From assembly GCA_027943245.1 (NCBI GenBank), contig JANDJZ010001738.1, positions 1 through 24,698 on the forward strand: a stretch of DNA of 24,698 nt. The letters are read 5' to 3'. Positions 9,826-17,107 of this stretch are shown piece after piece. Both the position numbers and the translations under genes were made by a program. This DNA comes from Acanthamoeba sp. SK_2022b (Eukaryota > Discosea > Longamoebia > Acanthamoebidae). Below the pieces are notes generated by a model. That model was not told the DNA's origin and ran no database searches. It saw only the letters and a list, made by a program, of their open reading frames with translations. The stretch's first letter is position 1. Every line of letters begins with the position of its first letter.

Positions 9826-11128
9826 GGGCCTGGACCTTGGCTCCGTAATCATTGATTGCCTGCCATTCCGCCGGCAACCCTGAGAAATCTGCTTCAGCCA
9901 CACCGAGGCGCACTGCCTGGTCGACCACTAAGCGTGCCACGTCGAAATGACGCGCACGCGGATATTGCGCCAGATAATCGCGCATCACCGCTGCAAGGTT
10001 GAGCGGCATCTGCTGTTCCTGATACACCTTCAGCGCCTCTTCGATCATCGCCGCCAGCTGTTCGCGAATTTCGCTGAACTCTTCGAACTCCAGATCCGGC
10101 GGCAGTTCCCCGGTCACTTCCTCACTGCGCAGTGCCAGTTCTTCGTCGCGCATGTCCAGCAGACGATCGGCATTGGCATGGGTCAGCGCCCACGGGTGGT
10201 CGAAATAGGTTTGCACCGACTGGCGCAGGCGTTGGGCGAACACGCGGTTTTTATCCATATCGATAGCGGTACGGATAAATTTATGTACGTGGCGATCGTA
10301 GCCGATCCACAGGTCGATCGCCTGCTGGCCCCAGCTGATGATGCGATCCAGCTTGCTCTGCAGATCGAACACCAGCTTGTCGACGAAGCCCAGCTCCACG
10401 TTGCCGAGGGTCGCGTCCTGGATGCGCAGCAGGTTGGCCTGCAGCTTATCGCCCGCCGCATCCAACGTATCTTGCAGCTCGCGCAGGGTGCCCGAGGTTT
10501 CCGACAGCAGCATCTCGCAGCTGGAGATCGCCGCCCGCCAGTCTTTACTCAGCAGCGCCGCGATGTCGTTTTTCACGCTCTGCTGCTGCTCGTCCATCAC
10601 GCGTTGGGTCATGTCTATGCTGTCGAAGATTTCCGCCACCGAATATTTCAACGGCGCGAACACGTTGCGGTGCCAATGGAAATCGTCGCCGCCCTCGTCG
10701 GCGGCGTCGGCGGCGCGCTTGAGTTCCTGCGCCACGATCGACAGCTGCATCGACAGACGCAGCGTGGAGAATTCGCGTTGGCGAATATAGTAATCGGTAA
10801 TGCCGATACCCAGCGGCGTGAGGCGGTAAATCGCGTTGCCGTCCGCCAGTTCGCTGGTAAAGCGGTTCAACAGGCGCTGGCGCACCATGTCGTTGATCGC
10901 ATTGTTGGCGCGCATCGCCACCGTTTCATGCGTCTGTTCAAAACCCTTGCTGACATGGCGAAATGCATCAACCAGCTCACCTTCGCTCATCTCGCCGTCC
11001 AGCCGTTCGCCGTTCAGGGTGGCGATGGCGAGCAGAAATGCGAGACGCTCCGTAGGGAGCGAAATAGAGAAATCATTTTTCCGTGCCCAGGCGACCAGTT
11101 CGGGTACTGTCTGGGAAAATTCACTCAT
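9806..11128 (-). CDS. mukF: Chromosome partition protein MukF (kleisin)
   Basis: Kleisin of the MukBEF complex, 440 aa, identical in length to E. coli MukF. The N-terminal winged-helix dimerisation domain starts [20 protein letters not shown] helical middle region follows, and a C-terminal winged-helix part binds the MukB head. MukF bridges the two MukB heads and recruits MukE. Its ATG overlaps the cmoM stop as ATGA (11125-11128), and its 3' end overlaps mukE by 20 nt, so all four genes form one leftward operon. Nothing in the sequence suggests loss of function. Confidence 0.97.
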   Translation of the reverse strand: MSEFSQTVPELVAWARKNDFSISLPTERLAFLLAIATLNGERLDGEMSEGELVDAFRHVSKGFEQTHETVAMRANNAINDMVRQRLLNRFTSELADGNAIYRLTPLGIGITDYYIRQREFSTLRLSMQLSIVAQELKRAADAADEGGDDFHWHRNVFAPLKYSVAEIFDSIDMTQRVMDEQQQSVKNDIAALLSKDWRAAISSCEMLLSETSGTLRELQDTLDAAGDKLQANLLRIQDATLGNVELGFVDKLVFDLQSKLDRIISWGQQAIDLWIGYDRHVHKFIRTAIDMDKNRVFAQRLRQSVQTYFDHPWALTHANADRLLDMRDEELALRSEEVTGELPPDLEFEEFSEIREQLAAMIEEALKVYQEQQMPLNLAAVMRDYLAQYPRARHFDVARLVVDQAVRLGVAEADFSGLPAEWQAINDYGAKVQAHVIDKY

Positions 11129-11910
11129 AGTTCGTCCTTCAGGTTTGGTTTATGCGCCATGACGTGAATATAGCGCCCCAAACTCACGTACGGCTCCTGC
11201 CGGCAATAGTGCTGTTCAAGCGCCAGTAACTCTTCAAATTTTTGTGTTTGCAGCTGTCTGCTCTGCAGATAGTCGTGGAACACCCGCACGCCGGTTTTAC
11301 CGCCGATACGCATGCCCAGCTGTTCCAGCCAACCGTAGACCAATAGCGGATCGTGCGGATATTGCGGCGACAGCGAACGCTTGCGGCGCCGCCTGACCTC
11401 GGGATCCACCAGTTGGAAATTACCCAACACCACGTTGCGCATCAAGAGGCCGTTGGCGTTGAAGAACATCAGCGACAGCGCGCCGCCCGGCGTCAGGCAG
11501 TCATACAACGCCTGCAGCGCCGCTTCGGGCTCGGCGATCCATTCAAGCACTGCATGAAACAATATCAGATCAACCGGCTGTTCCAAATGTTGAGCGATAT
11601 CCTGCGCAGAACTTTGTACGAATTGCATGTTCTGGCTCACACCTTTCTGTTCCGCCAGCTGCGCGGCGCGCTGGATCATCTCACCAGAAAGATCGCACAA
11701 CAACACCTGATGTCCTAATTCTGCCAGCTGGCAGGCCATATGGCCTTCACCGCCCCCGGCGTCGAGGATGCGCAGCGGCCGCTGCGGCAACTGCGCCAGC
11801 AACCCGGTCAGATCCTGCCAAACCACCGCCTGGCGGATTTTTCCTTTCGTGGTGCCGTAAATATTACGCGCAAATTTTTCAGCAATATCGTCAAAATTGC
11901 GATCCTGCAT
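11125..11910 (-). CDS. cmoM: tRNA 5-carboxymethoxyuridine methyltransferase CmoM (SmtA)
   Basis: Class I SAM-dependent methyltransferase, 261 aa, the length of the E. coli enzyme. It esterifies the carboxyl of cmo5U34 in certain tRNAs to give mcmo5U at the wobble position. Motif [10 protein letters not shown] is near residues 45-53, with the acidic motif II LLCDLS shortly after and FHAVLEW as the motif IV region. The frame extends 13 codons upstream, but [13 protein letters not shown] at 11910 matches the family start. It is the first gene of the muk operon and diverges from elyC across 152 bases. I could not pick out a convincing sigma70 promoter for it in that gap. Confidence 0.95.
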   Translation of the reverse strand: MQDRNFDDIAEKFARNIYGTTKGKIRQAVVWQDLTGLLAQLPQRPLRILDAGGGEGHMACQLAELGHQVLLCDLSGEMIQRAAQLAEQKGVSQNMQFVQSSAQDIAQHLEQPVDLILFHAVLEWIAEPEAALQALYDCLTPGGALSLMFFNANGLLMRNVVLGNFQLVDPEVRRRRKRSLSPQYPHDPLLVYGWLEQLGMRIGGKTGVRVFHDYLQSRQLQTQKFEELLALEQHYCRQEPYVSLGRYIHVMAHKPNLKDEL

Positions 11911-11976
11911 GGACAACGGCTCCGCTGATCTCATTCTTGTCGGCGGCAAAGCGCACGCCTATTCAAACCTGCTATT

Positions 11977-12005
11977 TTGGCACAGACTGGCTTAGAATGT
12001 ATCTT
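11977..12005 (+). promoter_or_regulatory. Sigma70-type promoter for elyC
   Basis: TTGGCA (11977-11982, 5/6 to consensus) and TATCTT (12000-12005, 4/6) are exactly 17 nt apart. Initiation near 12012 gives a leader of about 50 nt to the elyC ATG at 12063. A second A/T-rich box, TAGAAT, lies within the spacer but has no -35 partner. Confidence 0.6.
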
Positions 12006-12062
12006 CTTGCGGCCTGTTTATGCCTGGATGCCGCTTTTTCACCCAAAAGGATCTGATTTTCG

Positions 12063-12836
12063 ATGCTGTTCAACCTGAAAAAGTTCTTTGGCGCCATGCT
12101 GATGCCGCTGCCGCTGTTGATGCTGCTGATGGGGCTGGCGCTGCTGCTGTTGTGGTTCACCCGCTGGCAAAAAAGCGGTAAGACGATTTTTACGCTGAGC
12201 TGGCTGTTTTTACTGCTTTTCAGCCTGCAGCCGGTGGCCGACCGGCTGCTGCGGCCGATTGAAGCCCAATACCAGACTTATCGCGGCAACGATCCGGTCA
12301 GTTACATCGTGGTGTTGGGCGGGGGCTATACCTACAATCCCGATTGGGCGCCCAGCTCGAATTTGCTCGGCAACAGCCTGCCGCGCGTGACGGAAGGCGT
12401 GCGGCTTTACCTTGCGCATCCCGGCGCCAGAATGGTGTTTACCGGCGCATCCGCCGGCAGCATGCAAAGCAACGCCGCCACGGCGGCGCTGGTGGCCGAA
12501 AGCCTGGGCGTGCCGCGCAGCGATATGGTGATCCTGAGGGAACCGCGCGATACCGAGGAAGAAGCCGCTCAGGTCGCCAAGTTGGTCGGCGAGCAACCGT
12601 TCATTCTGGTGACCTCCGCCAACCATCTGCCGCGCGCCATGCGCTTCTTCGAGGCGAAAGGCCTGCACCCGATCCCGGCGCCGGCCAACCAGTTGGCGAT
12701 CGACTCGCCGCTGAATATCTGGGATCGCGCCACACCGTCCTCGATGTTCCTCGGCCATACCGAACGTGCCTGGTATGAAACGCTGGGCAGCCTGTGGCAG
12801 TGGCTGAAAGGCGCGGATCGCGCCGGCGCCGAGTAA
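12063..12836 (+). CDS. elyC: Envelope biogenesis factor ElyC (YcbC, DUF218)
   Basis: Inner-membrane protein of 257 aa (E. coli 259), needed for peptidoglycan assembly at low temperature in E. coli and linked to polyprenyl-phosphate carrier metabolism. Two hydrophobic helices cover about residues 10-30 and 38-56. The DUF218 domain follows, with YIVVLGGGYTYNP, NSLPRVTEGVRL, DTEEEAAQVAKL and LVTSANHLPRA. An AAGGA Shine-Dalgarno lies at a usable distance before the ATG at 12063. It is the only rightward gene between aspC and hglS apart from the small ORF at 15004. It ends 7 nt before the stop of convergent ycbJ, with no terminator between them, so the two transcripts probably overlap at their 3' ends. 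Confidence 0.94.
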   Translation: MLFNLKKFFGAMLMPLPLLMLLMGLALLLLWFTRWQKSGKTIFTLSWLFLLLFSLQPVADRLLRPIEAQYQTYRGNDPVSYIVVLGGGYTYNPDWAPSSNLLGNSLPRVTEGVRLYLAHPGARMVFTGASAGSMQSNAATAALVAESLGVPRSDMVILREPRDTEEEAAQVAKLVGEQPFILVTSANHLPRAMRFFEAKGLHPIPAPANQLAIDSPLNIWDRATPSSMFLGHTERAWYETLGSLWQWLKGADRAGAE

Positions 12837-12843
12837 GGCCCGT

Positions 12844-13740
12844 TCAACCGGCCAGCCAGGGCAGCAGCTGTTGCGACGCATAGTCGAACGGCCGCCGCTC
12901 CAGCTTGCCGGTATGAACCAAGCGCCCTACCGCTTCCCACACCACATACAGCCAGCGCCGCGCCAGGAAAGCATCGGCGACCGGCGCGCGCTGCAGATAG
13001 CGGAACAGCAGTTGGCTGGGCATACCCGCCTCGCACAGGCGGAAAAGATCGTATTCGCGCGGCGCCCACAGCACCACGCCGGGATTGAGCATCGCCAGCA
13101 GCTGATCGCTTTTGGGATCCTTCAGCATGCTGCGCAGCGACAGGTTACCGTGCACCAGAACACAGGGATCGTCGAAGCCGACGAAGAAATGGGTCAGCGC
13201 TTCGCGCGTGCGGTACAGCAAACGCCGATCCGCCATGGTCAGCTGTGGGGTGGTGAGATTGACTACCGTCGCCCACAGCACTTCGACCCGCTGTTGATAC
13301 CAGCAAAACCAGTCGTTCTCCTGCGTGCTGTCAACGCTGCCGACGCTGCCGTGGCTGTCGATGCGGTGCCAGGCCAATATCCCGTCAACGATCTGTTCCA
13401 TCAGCATGTTCCAGCGATCCGGCGAGCGCGTCGGCGCTTCAGCCGACACGCCGCGCAGGCGCTCGATCAGCAGGATTTCCTTATACGGCGTCTGTTGAGT
13501 ACACACCACGCCGTACACCGTGGGCAGCCGAATATCCCCGTCGCGCGCCAGCATCGACAGCTTGTAAGCCTCCTGCTGGGCGATGCCTTGACAGATAAAG
13601 CTTTTCGCCATCAGCGGGATCGCGTTGCCCTGCCGATCGTACAGCGAATACATATGCGCATAAGGCTGTTCACTCACCCGCTCCAGCCGGCTGATGGACT
13701 CACCCAGCACAATGCTCAGTTCGGCGCGTAACTGCTCCAT
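12844..13740 (-). CDS. ycbJ: YcbJ, aminoglycoside-phosphotransferase-fold protein, probable pseudokinase
   Basis: 298-aa protein matching E. coli YcbJ (297 aa) along its length; no function is established. The C-terminal half lines up with the APH/choline-kinase fold: FDDPCVLVHGNLSLRSML sits where active enzymes have the catalytic HGD loop, and LLAMLNPG where they have the metal-binding aspartate. Both key acidic positions are replaced (HGN; LNPG), while APREYDLFRL, the structural Asp-Leu motif after them, is kept. By inference it is a non-catalytic or unusual kinase-like protein. The start at 13740 has a GAGG about 10 nt upstream. It has its own 149-base upstream region after kdsB and converges on elyC, conserved neighbours in E. 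coli as well. Confidence 0.9.
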   Translation of the reverse strand: MEQLRAELSIVLGESISRLERVSEQPYAHMYSLYDRQGNAIPLMAKSFICQGIAQQEAYKLSMLARDGDIRLPTVYGVVCTQQTPYKEILLIERLRGVSAEAPTRSPDRWNMLMEQIVDGILAWHRIDSHGSVGSVDSTQENDWFCWYQQRVEVLWATVVNLTTPQLTMADRRLLYRTREALTHFFVGFDDPCVLVHGNLSLRSMLKDPKSDQLLAMLNPGVVLWAPREYDLFRLCEAGMPSQLLFRYLQRAPVADAFLARRWLYVVWEAVGRLVHTGKLERRPFDYASQQLLPWLAG

Positions 13741-13852
13741 AAGGCATTCACCTCAGGCTAATAAGGGAGGATGTAACATCATCGAACGGTGAGCGGAAAA
13801 ATTCTTCAACGCAGATCAACAAAACGGGGAGCAATCATGGGGGGTGTTGCAT

Positions 13853-13880
13853 CGTCGGCGCGTTGCGCGGCGCGCCGACG
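13853..13880 (-). terminator. 10-bp GC hairpin just after kdsB
   Basis: CGTCGGCGCG (13853-13862) pairs perfectly with CGCGCCGACG (13871-13880) around an 8-nt loop, beginning 9 nt past the kdsB stop on the minus strand. No U tract follows, so it is an atypical intrinsic terminator. It may rely on pausing or Rho, or protect the mRNA 3' end. Confidence 0.55.
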
Positions 13881-13889
13881 AACTCAGGC

Positions 13890-14639
13890 TCAGGGTTGGA
13901 TGCTGTCGCGCACGCGCTGGAGATCTTCCGGCGTATCGACCCCCACGCTCGGGATCGCTTTCGCGACCGCCACGTGGATTTTTTCACCGTACCACAGCAC
14001 GCGCAGCTGTTCCAACAGCTCGATCTGTTCCAGCTGGCTCGGCGCCCAGCTGACGTAGCGACGCACGAAGCCGGCGCGGTACGCGTAGATGCCGATATGA
14101 CGCAGCAGGCTGTCGCCGATGCTCTCTTTCGACGCGGCGAAACGCTCACGATCCCACGGAATGGTGGCGCGTGAAAAATAGAGCGCGTAGCCCTGCGCGT
14201 CCATCACGACCTTCACCGCATTGGGGTTGAAAGCCTCTTCGGCGCTCTCGATCGGCACCGCCAACGTCGCCATGCCGGCCTGGCTGCCCGCCAGGTTCTC
14301 CGCCACCTGACGCACGATCACCGGTGGGATCAGCGGTTCGTCGCCCTGCACGTTAACGATGATCTGATCGTCGGCAAAGCCGTAGTGCGCGATCACTTCC
14401 GCCAGCCGCTCGGTGCCGGAATGGTGATCCGGGCTGGTCATGCACACTTCGCCACCGGCGGCTTCCACCGCTTTGGCGACTTCAGGGTGATCGGTCGCCA
14501 CGATGACGCGGCTGGCGCCGGACTCGCGGGCGCGCTCCATGACGTGTACCACCATCGGCTTGCCGTGAATATCGGCCAGCGGTTTACCCGGCAAACGGGT
14601 CGAGGCGTAGCGGGCGGGAATAATAGCGATAAAACTCAT
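13890..14639 (-). CDS. kdsB: 3-deoxy-manno-octulosonate cytidylyltransferase KdsB
   Basis: CMP-Kdo synthetase, 249 aa (E. coli 248), which activates Kdo with CTP for addition to lipid A precursor in the cytoplasm. The N-terminal nucleotide-binding motif [16 protein letters not shown], the [10 protein letters not shown] block and [11 protein letters not shown] are all intact, as is the Mg-site region late in the protein ([14 protein letters not shown]). Its ATG overlaps the ycaR stop by 4 nt (ATGA at 14636-14639), so the two are translationally coupled. Together with lpxK and msbA at the right end, it belongs to lipid A/LPS supply, though here the cold-shock/hglS insert separates it from them. 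Confidence 0.97.
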   Translation of the reverse strand: MSFIAIIPARYASTRLPGKPLADIHGKPMVVHVMERARESGASRVIVATDHPEVAKAVEAAGGEVCMTSPDHHSGTERLAEVIAHYGFADDQIIVNVQGDEPLIPPVIVRQVAENLAGSQAGMATLAVPIESAEEAFNPNAVKVVMDAQGYALYFSRATIPWDRERFAASKESIGDSLLRHIGIYAYRAGFVRRYVSWAPSQLEQIELLEQLRVLWYGEKIHVAVAKAIPSVGVDTPEDLQRVRDSIQP

Positions 14640-14818
14640 GCGTGTTTCTCATCCAGCGACAGCGCACGCGCTTCATTTTCCAACAGCACCGGAATGCCAT
14701 CGCGCAGCGGGTAAGCCAACCCGTCCGCTTTGCACACCAGTTCCTGGTTTTCTTTATTGAAATAGAGTTTGCCATTGCATACCGGGCAGGCAACGATTTC
14801 GAGTAAACGGTGGTCCAT
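14636..14818 (-). CDS. ycaR: YcaR, Trm112-like small zinc-ribbon-type protein
   Basis: 60-aa protein, the same length as E. coli YcaR (UPF0434/Trm112-like family). It starts [18 protein letters not shown] and carries CPVC plus a third cysteine in LVCKAD, consistent with a small metal-binding or degenerate zinc ribbon; the conserved LRDGIPVLL follows. The frame runs 29 codons further upstream, but MDHRLLE at 14818 has a strong GGAGG Shine-Dalgarno immediately upstream and fits the family. The stop overlaps the kdsB ATG. Its biochemical role is not established; close linkage to kdsB is conserved, but a role in Kdo synthesis is only inference. Confidence 0.93.
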   Translation of the reverse strand: MDHRLLEIVACPVCNGKLYFNKENQELVCKADGLAYPLRDGIPVLLENEARALSLDEKHA

Positions 14819-14941
14819 GCATCCTCCGTAAGGGGATAGGTCATCTGGGAAAGGCTGTGAGGATAGCATAACGCCCGGCCTCAGGTTAATCACCGGTGGC
14901 GCCAACCCACCGATATTTCCTCATCGCGCGGGGGCAACCGC

Positions 14942-14970
14942 TTGAACTGGGGCGCATCCCAGCGTAGAAT
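14942..14970 (+). promoter_or_regulatory. Sigma70-type promoter in the ycaR-ycaQ gap, facing right
   Basis: TTGAAC (14942-14947, 4/6 to consensus, TTGA intact) and TAGAAT (14965-14970, 5/6) are exactly 17 nt apart on the plus strand. Initiation near 14977 would start transcription inside the CRP-type dyad and about 27 nt before the small ORF at 15004. No known gene lies in this orientation here. Confidence 0.55.
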
Positions 14971-14972
14971 TT

Positions 14973-14988
14973 TGTGACACAAATCACA
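14973..14988. promoter_or_regulatory. CRP-type operator, TGTGA-N6-TCACA
   Basis: Both consensus half sites are perfect with the canonical 6-nt spacer, and the dyad extends outward as TTT/AAA to 8-bp arms. It overlaps the predicted start point of the rightward promoter, a position where CRP would be expected to repress. Leftward, its centre is about 160 nt from the ycaR start, so activation of ycaR-kdsB from an unidentified promoter is the alternative. Confidence 0.65.
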
Positions 14989-15003
14989 AAAAGGCCGTGA
15001 TAC

Positions 15004-15057
15004 GTGATCAAACGTCTGCATAAAATCATCGCTCTGTTCGCTAACTTCAGCCACTGA
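15004..15057 (+). CDS. Candidate 17-residue small protein (GTG start)
   Basis: Reading from GTG 15004 gives MIKRLHKIIALFANFSH and a TGA at 15055-15057. A possible Shine-Dalgarno (AAGG, 14991-14994) is 9 nt upstream, and a 17-nt-spaced promoter plus CRP-type dyad lie directly before it. The peptide has a basic N-terminus and a hydrophobic/amphipathic helix pattern typical of small membrane-associated proteins. I do not recognise it. The element could instead be a small RNA running antisense into the 3' end of ycaQ. At this length an ORF alone proves nothing; the support is the coherent arrangement of promoter, operator, ribosome site and ORF. Confidence 0.35.
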   Translation: MIKRLHKIIALFANFSH

Positions 15058-15113
15058 GCCCCTTTGTAACGAGCGGCGCTGAACTTCGTTTTACCCACCG
15101 ACGGCGTCGTTCG

Positions 15114-16340
15114 TTATTCCACTTCCCAGCCGGCCCCCCATTCAGCGGCCAACGCCGCCGGAATGTCGCCCAGCGCGACGCGTTGCGCACCGTGCCATTT
15201 GGCCGTACGCGCGATGGCCTGCCGGATATCCTGCGCCCGCTGTTTGCCGAAGCGCACCTGCGGCTCCGCATGGAAACTGATGATCTCGAACACCCCCTGG
15301 CGACGGTGCGCCTTGGCGTCAATGCGCCCCACCAGCTCACCGCGGTGCAGCACCGGCAGGGTGAAGTACCCATAGCGACGTTTTTCTTTCGGCGTATAAC
15401 ACTCCAGCCGATAGTCAAAGTTGAACAACTCCAGCGCCCGCCGCCGATCCCAAACTACCGGATCAAAGGGGGACAACAGGCTGGTGACCGTCGATTTGAG
15501 TTTGCTCTGTTCCGCCAGCGGCAGCAGTTCCGCCAGAGATTCATGCACATAGAACGGCCCTTCCAGCCCCTCTACCTGTACGGGCGTAATCTCCCCCTGC
15601 TCCTGCAGCTCTGCCAGCAAGGCTTTTGGCGCCACGCGTTTCAGCCGATAGTAATCTGCCAACCATTCAGCGCGAAAGATACCCAGATAGCGGCAGGTGC
15701 GGCGCAGCATCTGCCTGCGCGCCCGCTCCGCAGGCAGCGTATGACGCGCATCGTCCCAGGCCGGCAGCAACCTTTCGGTCAGATCGTAAACCCGGTGGAA
15801 GTTGCGGCGTTCGGCTACCATCAGCTTGCCGGCGGTAAACAGGATCTCCAGGTGTCGTTTCTCCGGTTTCCAGTCCCACCATCCGCTGTTGCCCTTTTTC
15901 TCGGCGCTGAAATCGGCGGAGCGCACCGGCCCCTGTTGTTCGATGTGCCGCAGCAGGCTGTCCATCGCCGCCTGGTGCTGCTGCACCCAGTCGGCGGAAT
16001 ATTTCCAGCCCATATCATGAGGCGCCAGCATGCGGTGCCGCAGCAAACCAAAATCCTCAATCGGCAGGAAACAGGCTTCGTGCGCCCAATATTCGAACAG
16101 CTTGCGGCCGGCAAGCGCCTGCTCCAGCCATTCCGACTGATAGGCGCCCAAACGGCTGAACAGCACCAGATACGGGCTGCGGGCGACGACGCTAATGGTA
16201 TCGATTTGTAACAGCCCCATGCGCTGGATCGCGCTCACGACGTCATCGGGCTTAGCCTGGCGTTTAAGCGGAGAAAGCAGCCCCTGGGCGGCAAGGTGCA
16301 GCGCGCGAGCGGCGGTAAGGGAAATTATCGGGGTGGTCAT
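15114..16340 (-). CDS. ycaQ: DNA interstrand-crosslink glycosylase YcaQ (AlkX family)
   Basis: 408 aa (E. coli YcaQ 410), HTH_42/DUF1006 family glycosylase that unhooks N7-linked interstrand crosslinks and removes bulky alkylpurines. Characteristic features are the winged-helix-rich fold, the Gln-x-Asp catalytic motif as QID at residues 45-47 within MGLLQIDTISVVARSPYL, and the LSPFDPVVWDRRR block in the C-terminal part. A GGA lies 7 nt before the ATG at 16340; no better start is visible. In E. coli ycaQ, ycaR and kdsB follow lpxK directly. Here two csp genes and hglS intervene upstream, and a 295-base gap with its own signals lies downstream. Confidence 0.94.
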   Translation of the reverse strand: MTTPIISLTAARALHLAAQGLLSPLKRQAKPDDVVSAIQRMGLLQIDTISVVARSPYLVLFSRLGAYQSEWLEQALAGRKLFEYWAHEACFLPIEDFGLLRHRMLAPHDMGWKYSADWVQQHQAAMDSLLRHIEQQGPVRSADFSAEKKGNSGWWDWKPEKRHLEILFTAGKLMVAERRNFHRVYDLTERLLPAWDDARHTLPAERARRQMLRRTCRYLGIFRAEWLADYYRLKRVAPKALLAELQEQGEITPVQVEGLEGPFYVHESLAELLPLAEQSKLKSTVTSLLSPFDPVVWDRRRALELFNFDYRLECYTPKEKRRYGYFTLPVLHRGELVGRIDAKAHRRQGVFEIISFHAEPQVRFGKQRAQDIRQAIARTAKWHGAQRVALGDIPAALAAEWGAGWEVE

Positions 16341-16397
16341 CCTGATATCCGTGGCAAGTAGGCAGTGGCCTGATAATAGTGGATATCGAGGGATTTA

Positions 16398-16441
16398 TCT
16401 TCGCCAGTGCTTGCGGGTGGCGACACCGGCACTGGCGAGGA
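16398..16441 (-). other. Long perfect hairpin between the divergent csp and ycaQ
   Basis: TCGCCAGTGC (16401-16410) pairs perfectly with GCACTGGCGA (16429-16438), and three more pairs, including one G-T wobble, extend the stem to 13 bp. The loop holds a nested stem GGTG-GCGA-CACC, which reads GGTG-TCGC-CACC on the minus strand. No U tract follows on either strand. It begins 13 nt after the csp stop, so it probably caps that mRNA or causes factor-assisted termination before ycaQ. Confidence 0.55.
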
Positions 16442-16453
16442 AGGAGGGTGCGA

Positions 16454-16675
16454 TCAGAACGCGATAACGTCTGCCGCGGACAGCCCATGCGAGCTGCGAT
16501 AGATCGAGAACTCAACGTTCTGACCTTCGTTCAACGACTTATTTTTGGTGTTGGCGATAGCGTTGCGATTGACATAGATTTCGTCGCTGCCATCTACCGG
16601 TGAAATAAAACCATAGCCTTCGGCCTGATTAAACCATTTCACGCGGCCCATTTTTAACACAGTATTTTTAAACAT
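16454..16675 (-). CDS. Divergent cold-shock domain protein
   Basis: 73-aa single cold-shock domain protein. The CSD start KWFNQAEGYGFISP is recognisable, but the RNA-binding motifs deviate from CspA/CspE. RNP1 begins with Glu19 instead of Lys (EGYGFI). RNP2 reads IYVNRNAI (residues 33-40) in place of VFVHFSAI, replacing the usual His and second Phe with Asn and Arg. One aromatic is kept as Tyr34. An eight-residue N-terminal extension precedes the domain. The ATG at 16675 has AAGGA about 8 nt upstream; Met9 has no ribosome site. It follows the canonical csp by 222 bases, beyond that gene's terminator, so it needs its own promoter, which I could not identify. Altered nucleic-acid specificity is inference. 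Confidence 0.85.
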   Translation of the reverse strand: MFKNTVLKMGRVKWFNQAEGYGFISPVDGSDEIYVNRNAIANTKNKSLNEGQNVEFSIYRSSHGLSAADVIAF

Positions 16676-16779
16676 AACTTATATCCTTTTACTTGAGCAT
16701 CCTTGACAACGTCATTTTTTATATTGTCTGGACGCTACCAGCCCATCCTAAAGTTTTTCGTAACAAACCTCTCGTGAGC

Positions 16780-16812
16780 AAAAAAATAAAAAACCCGCAC
16801 TAAGGCGGGCTT
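16780..16812 (-). terminator. Intrinsic terminator of the canonical csp gene
   Basis: AAACCCGC (16791-16798) pairs with GCGGGCTT (16805-16812), including one G-T pair, around a 6-nt loop. On the minus strand the stem is followed by a long U-rich tract from the A run at 16780-16793. It lies about 85 nt past the csp stop. Confidence 0.88.
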
Positions 16813-16897
16813 GTTGAACTTAATATCTTCCGCATGACTCGGCGCTAAAGCGTCACCATGGTTGTATTAAGATCTCTTATACGCGTTCCCTGTAATC

Positions 16898-17107
16898 TTA
16901 CAGAGCAACTACGTTGGCGGCAGCCGGCCCGCGCGGGCTGTCCTGGATGGTGTACTCGACGCGCTGGCCTTCAGCCAGGGTCTTGAAACCGTCGGTCATG
17001 ATTGCGGAGAAGTGTACGAATACATCTTTGCCGCCGTCGTTCTGCTCAATGAAACCAAAACCTTTGCTTTCGTTGAACCACTTAACCTGACCAGTCTTCT
17101 TAGACAT
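16898..17107 (-). CDS. cspE: CspA-family cold-shock protein (CspE/CspC-like)
   Basis: 69-aa single cold-shock domain RNA chaperone, the usual family length. RNP1 is intact as KGFGFI (residues 15-20) and RNP2 as VFVHFSAI (29-36). The [12 protein letters not shown] and [10 protein letters not shown] segments resemble E. coli CspE most, but CspC/CspA-type names are possible and the symbol is tentative. It binds single-stranded nucleic acid and melts mRNA structure. The ATG at 17107 is preceded by AAAGG at 9 nt. Upstream is a 525-base AT-rich stretch that could hold a long leader of the kind cold-regulated csp genes use. It ends at the terminator at 16780-16812. Confidence 0.93.
   Translation of the reverse strand: MSKKTGQVKWFNESKGFGFIEQNDGGKDVFVHFSAIMTDGFKTLAEGQRVEYTIQDSPRGPAAANVVAL

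Noticed and set aside
9947..11167. 406-codon plus-strand ORF opposite mukF
   Set aside because: Antisense to full-length mukF, biased His/Gln/Arg/Leu composition, no motif and no ribosome site.
13741..13889. Possible ycbJ promoter (TTGAAG-N17-TTCGAT, minus strand)
   Set aside because: The spacing is right, but the -10 matches only 3 of 6 positions; too weak to list as a feature.
14886..15098. 70-codon minus-strand ORF in the ycaR-ycaQ gap
   Set aside because: GTG start without a Shine-Dalgarno, no recognisable pattern, and it runs across the CRP-type dyad and the opposing promoter.
15183..16211. 342-codon plus-strand ORF opposite ycaQ
   Set aside because: ycaQ is full length with its QID motif; the opposite frame shows no family features.
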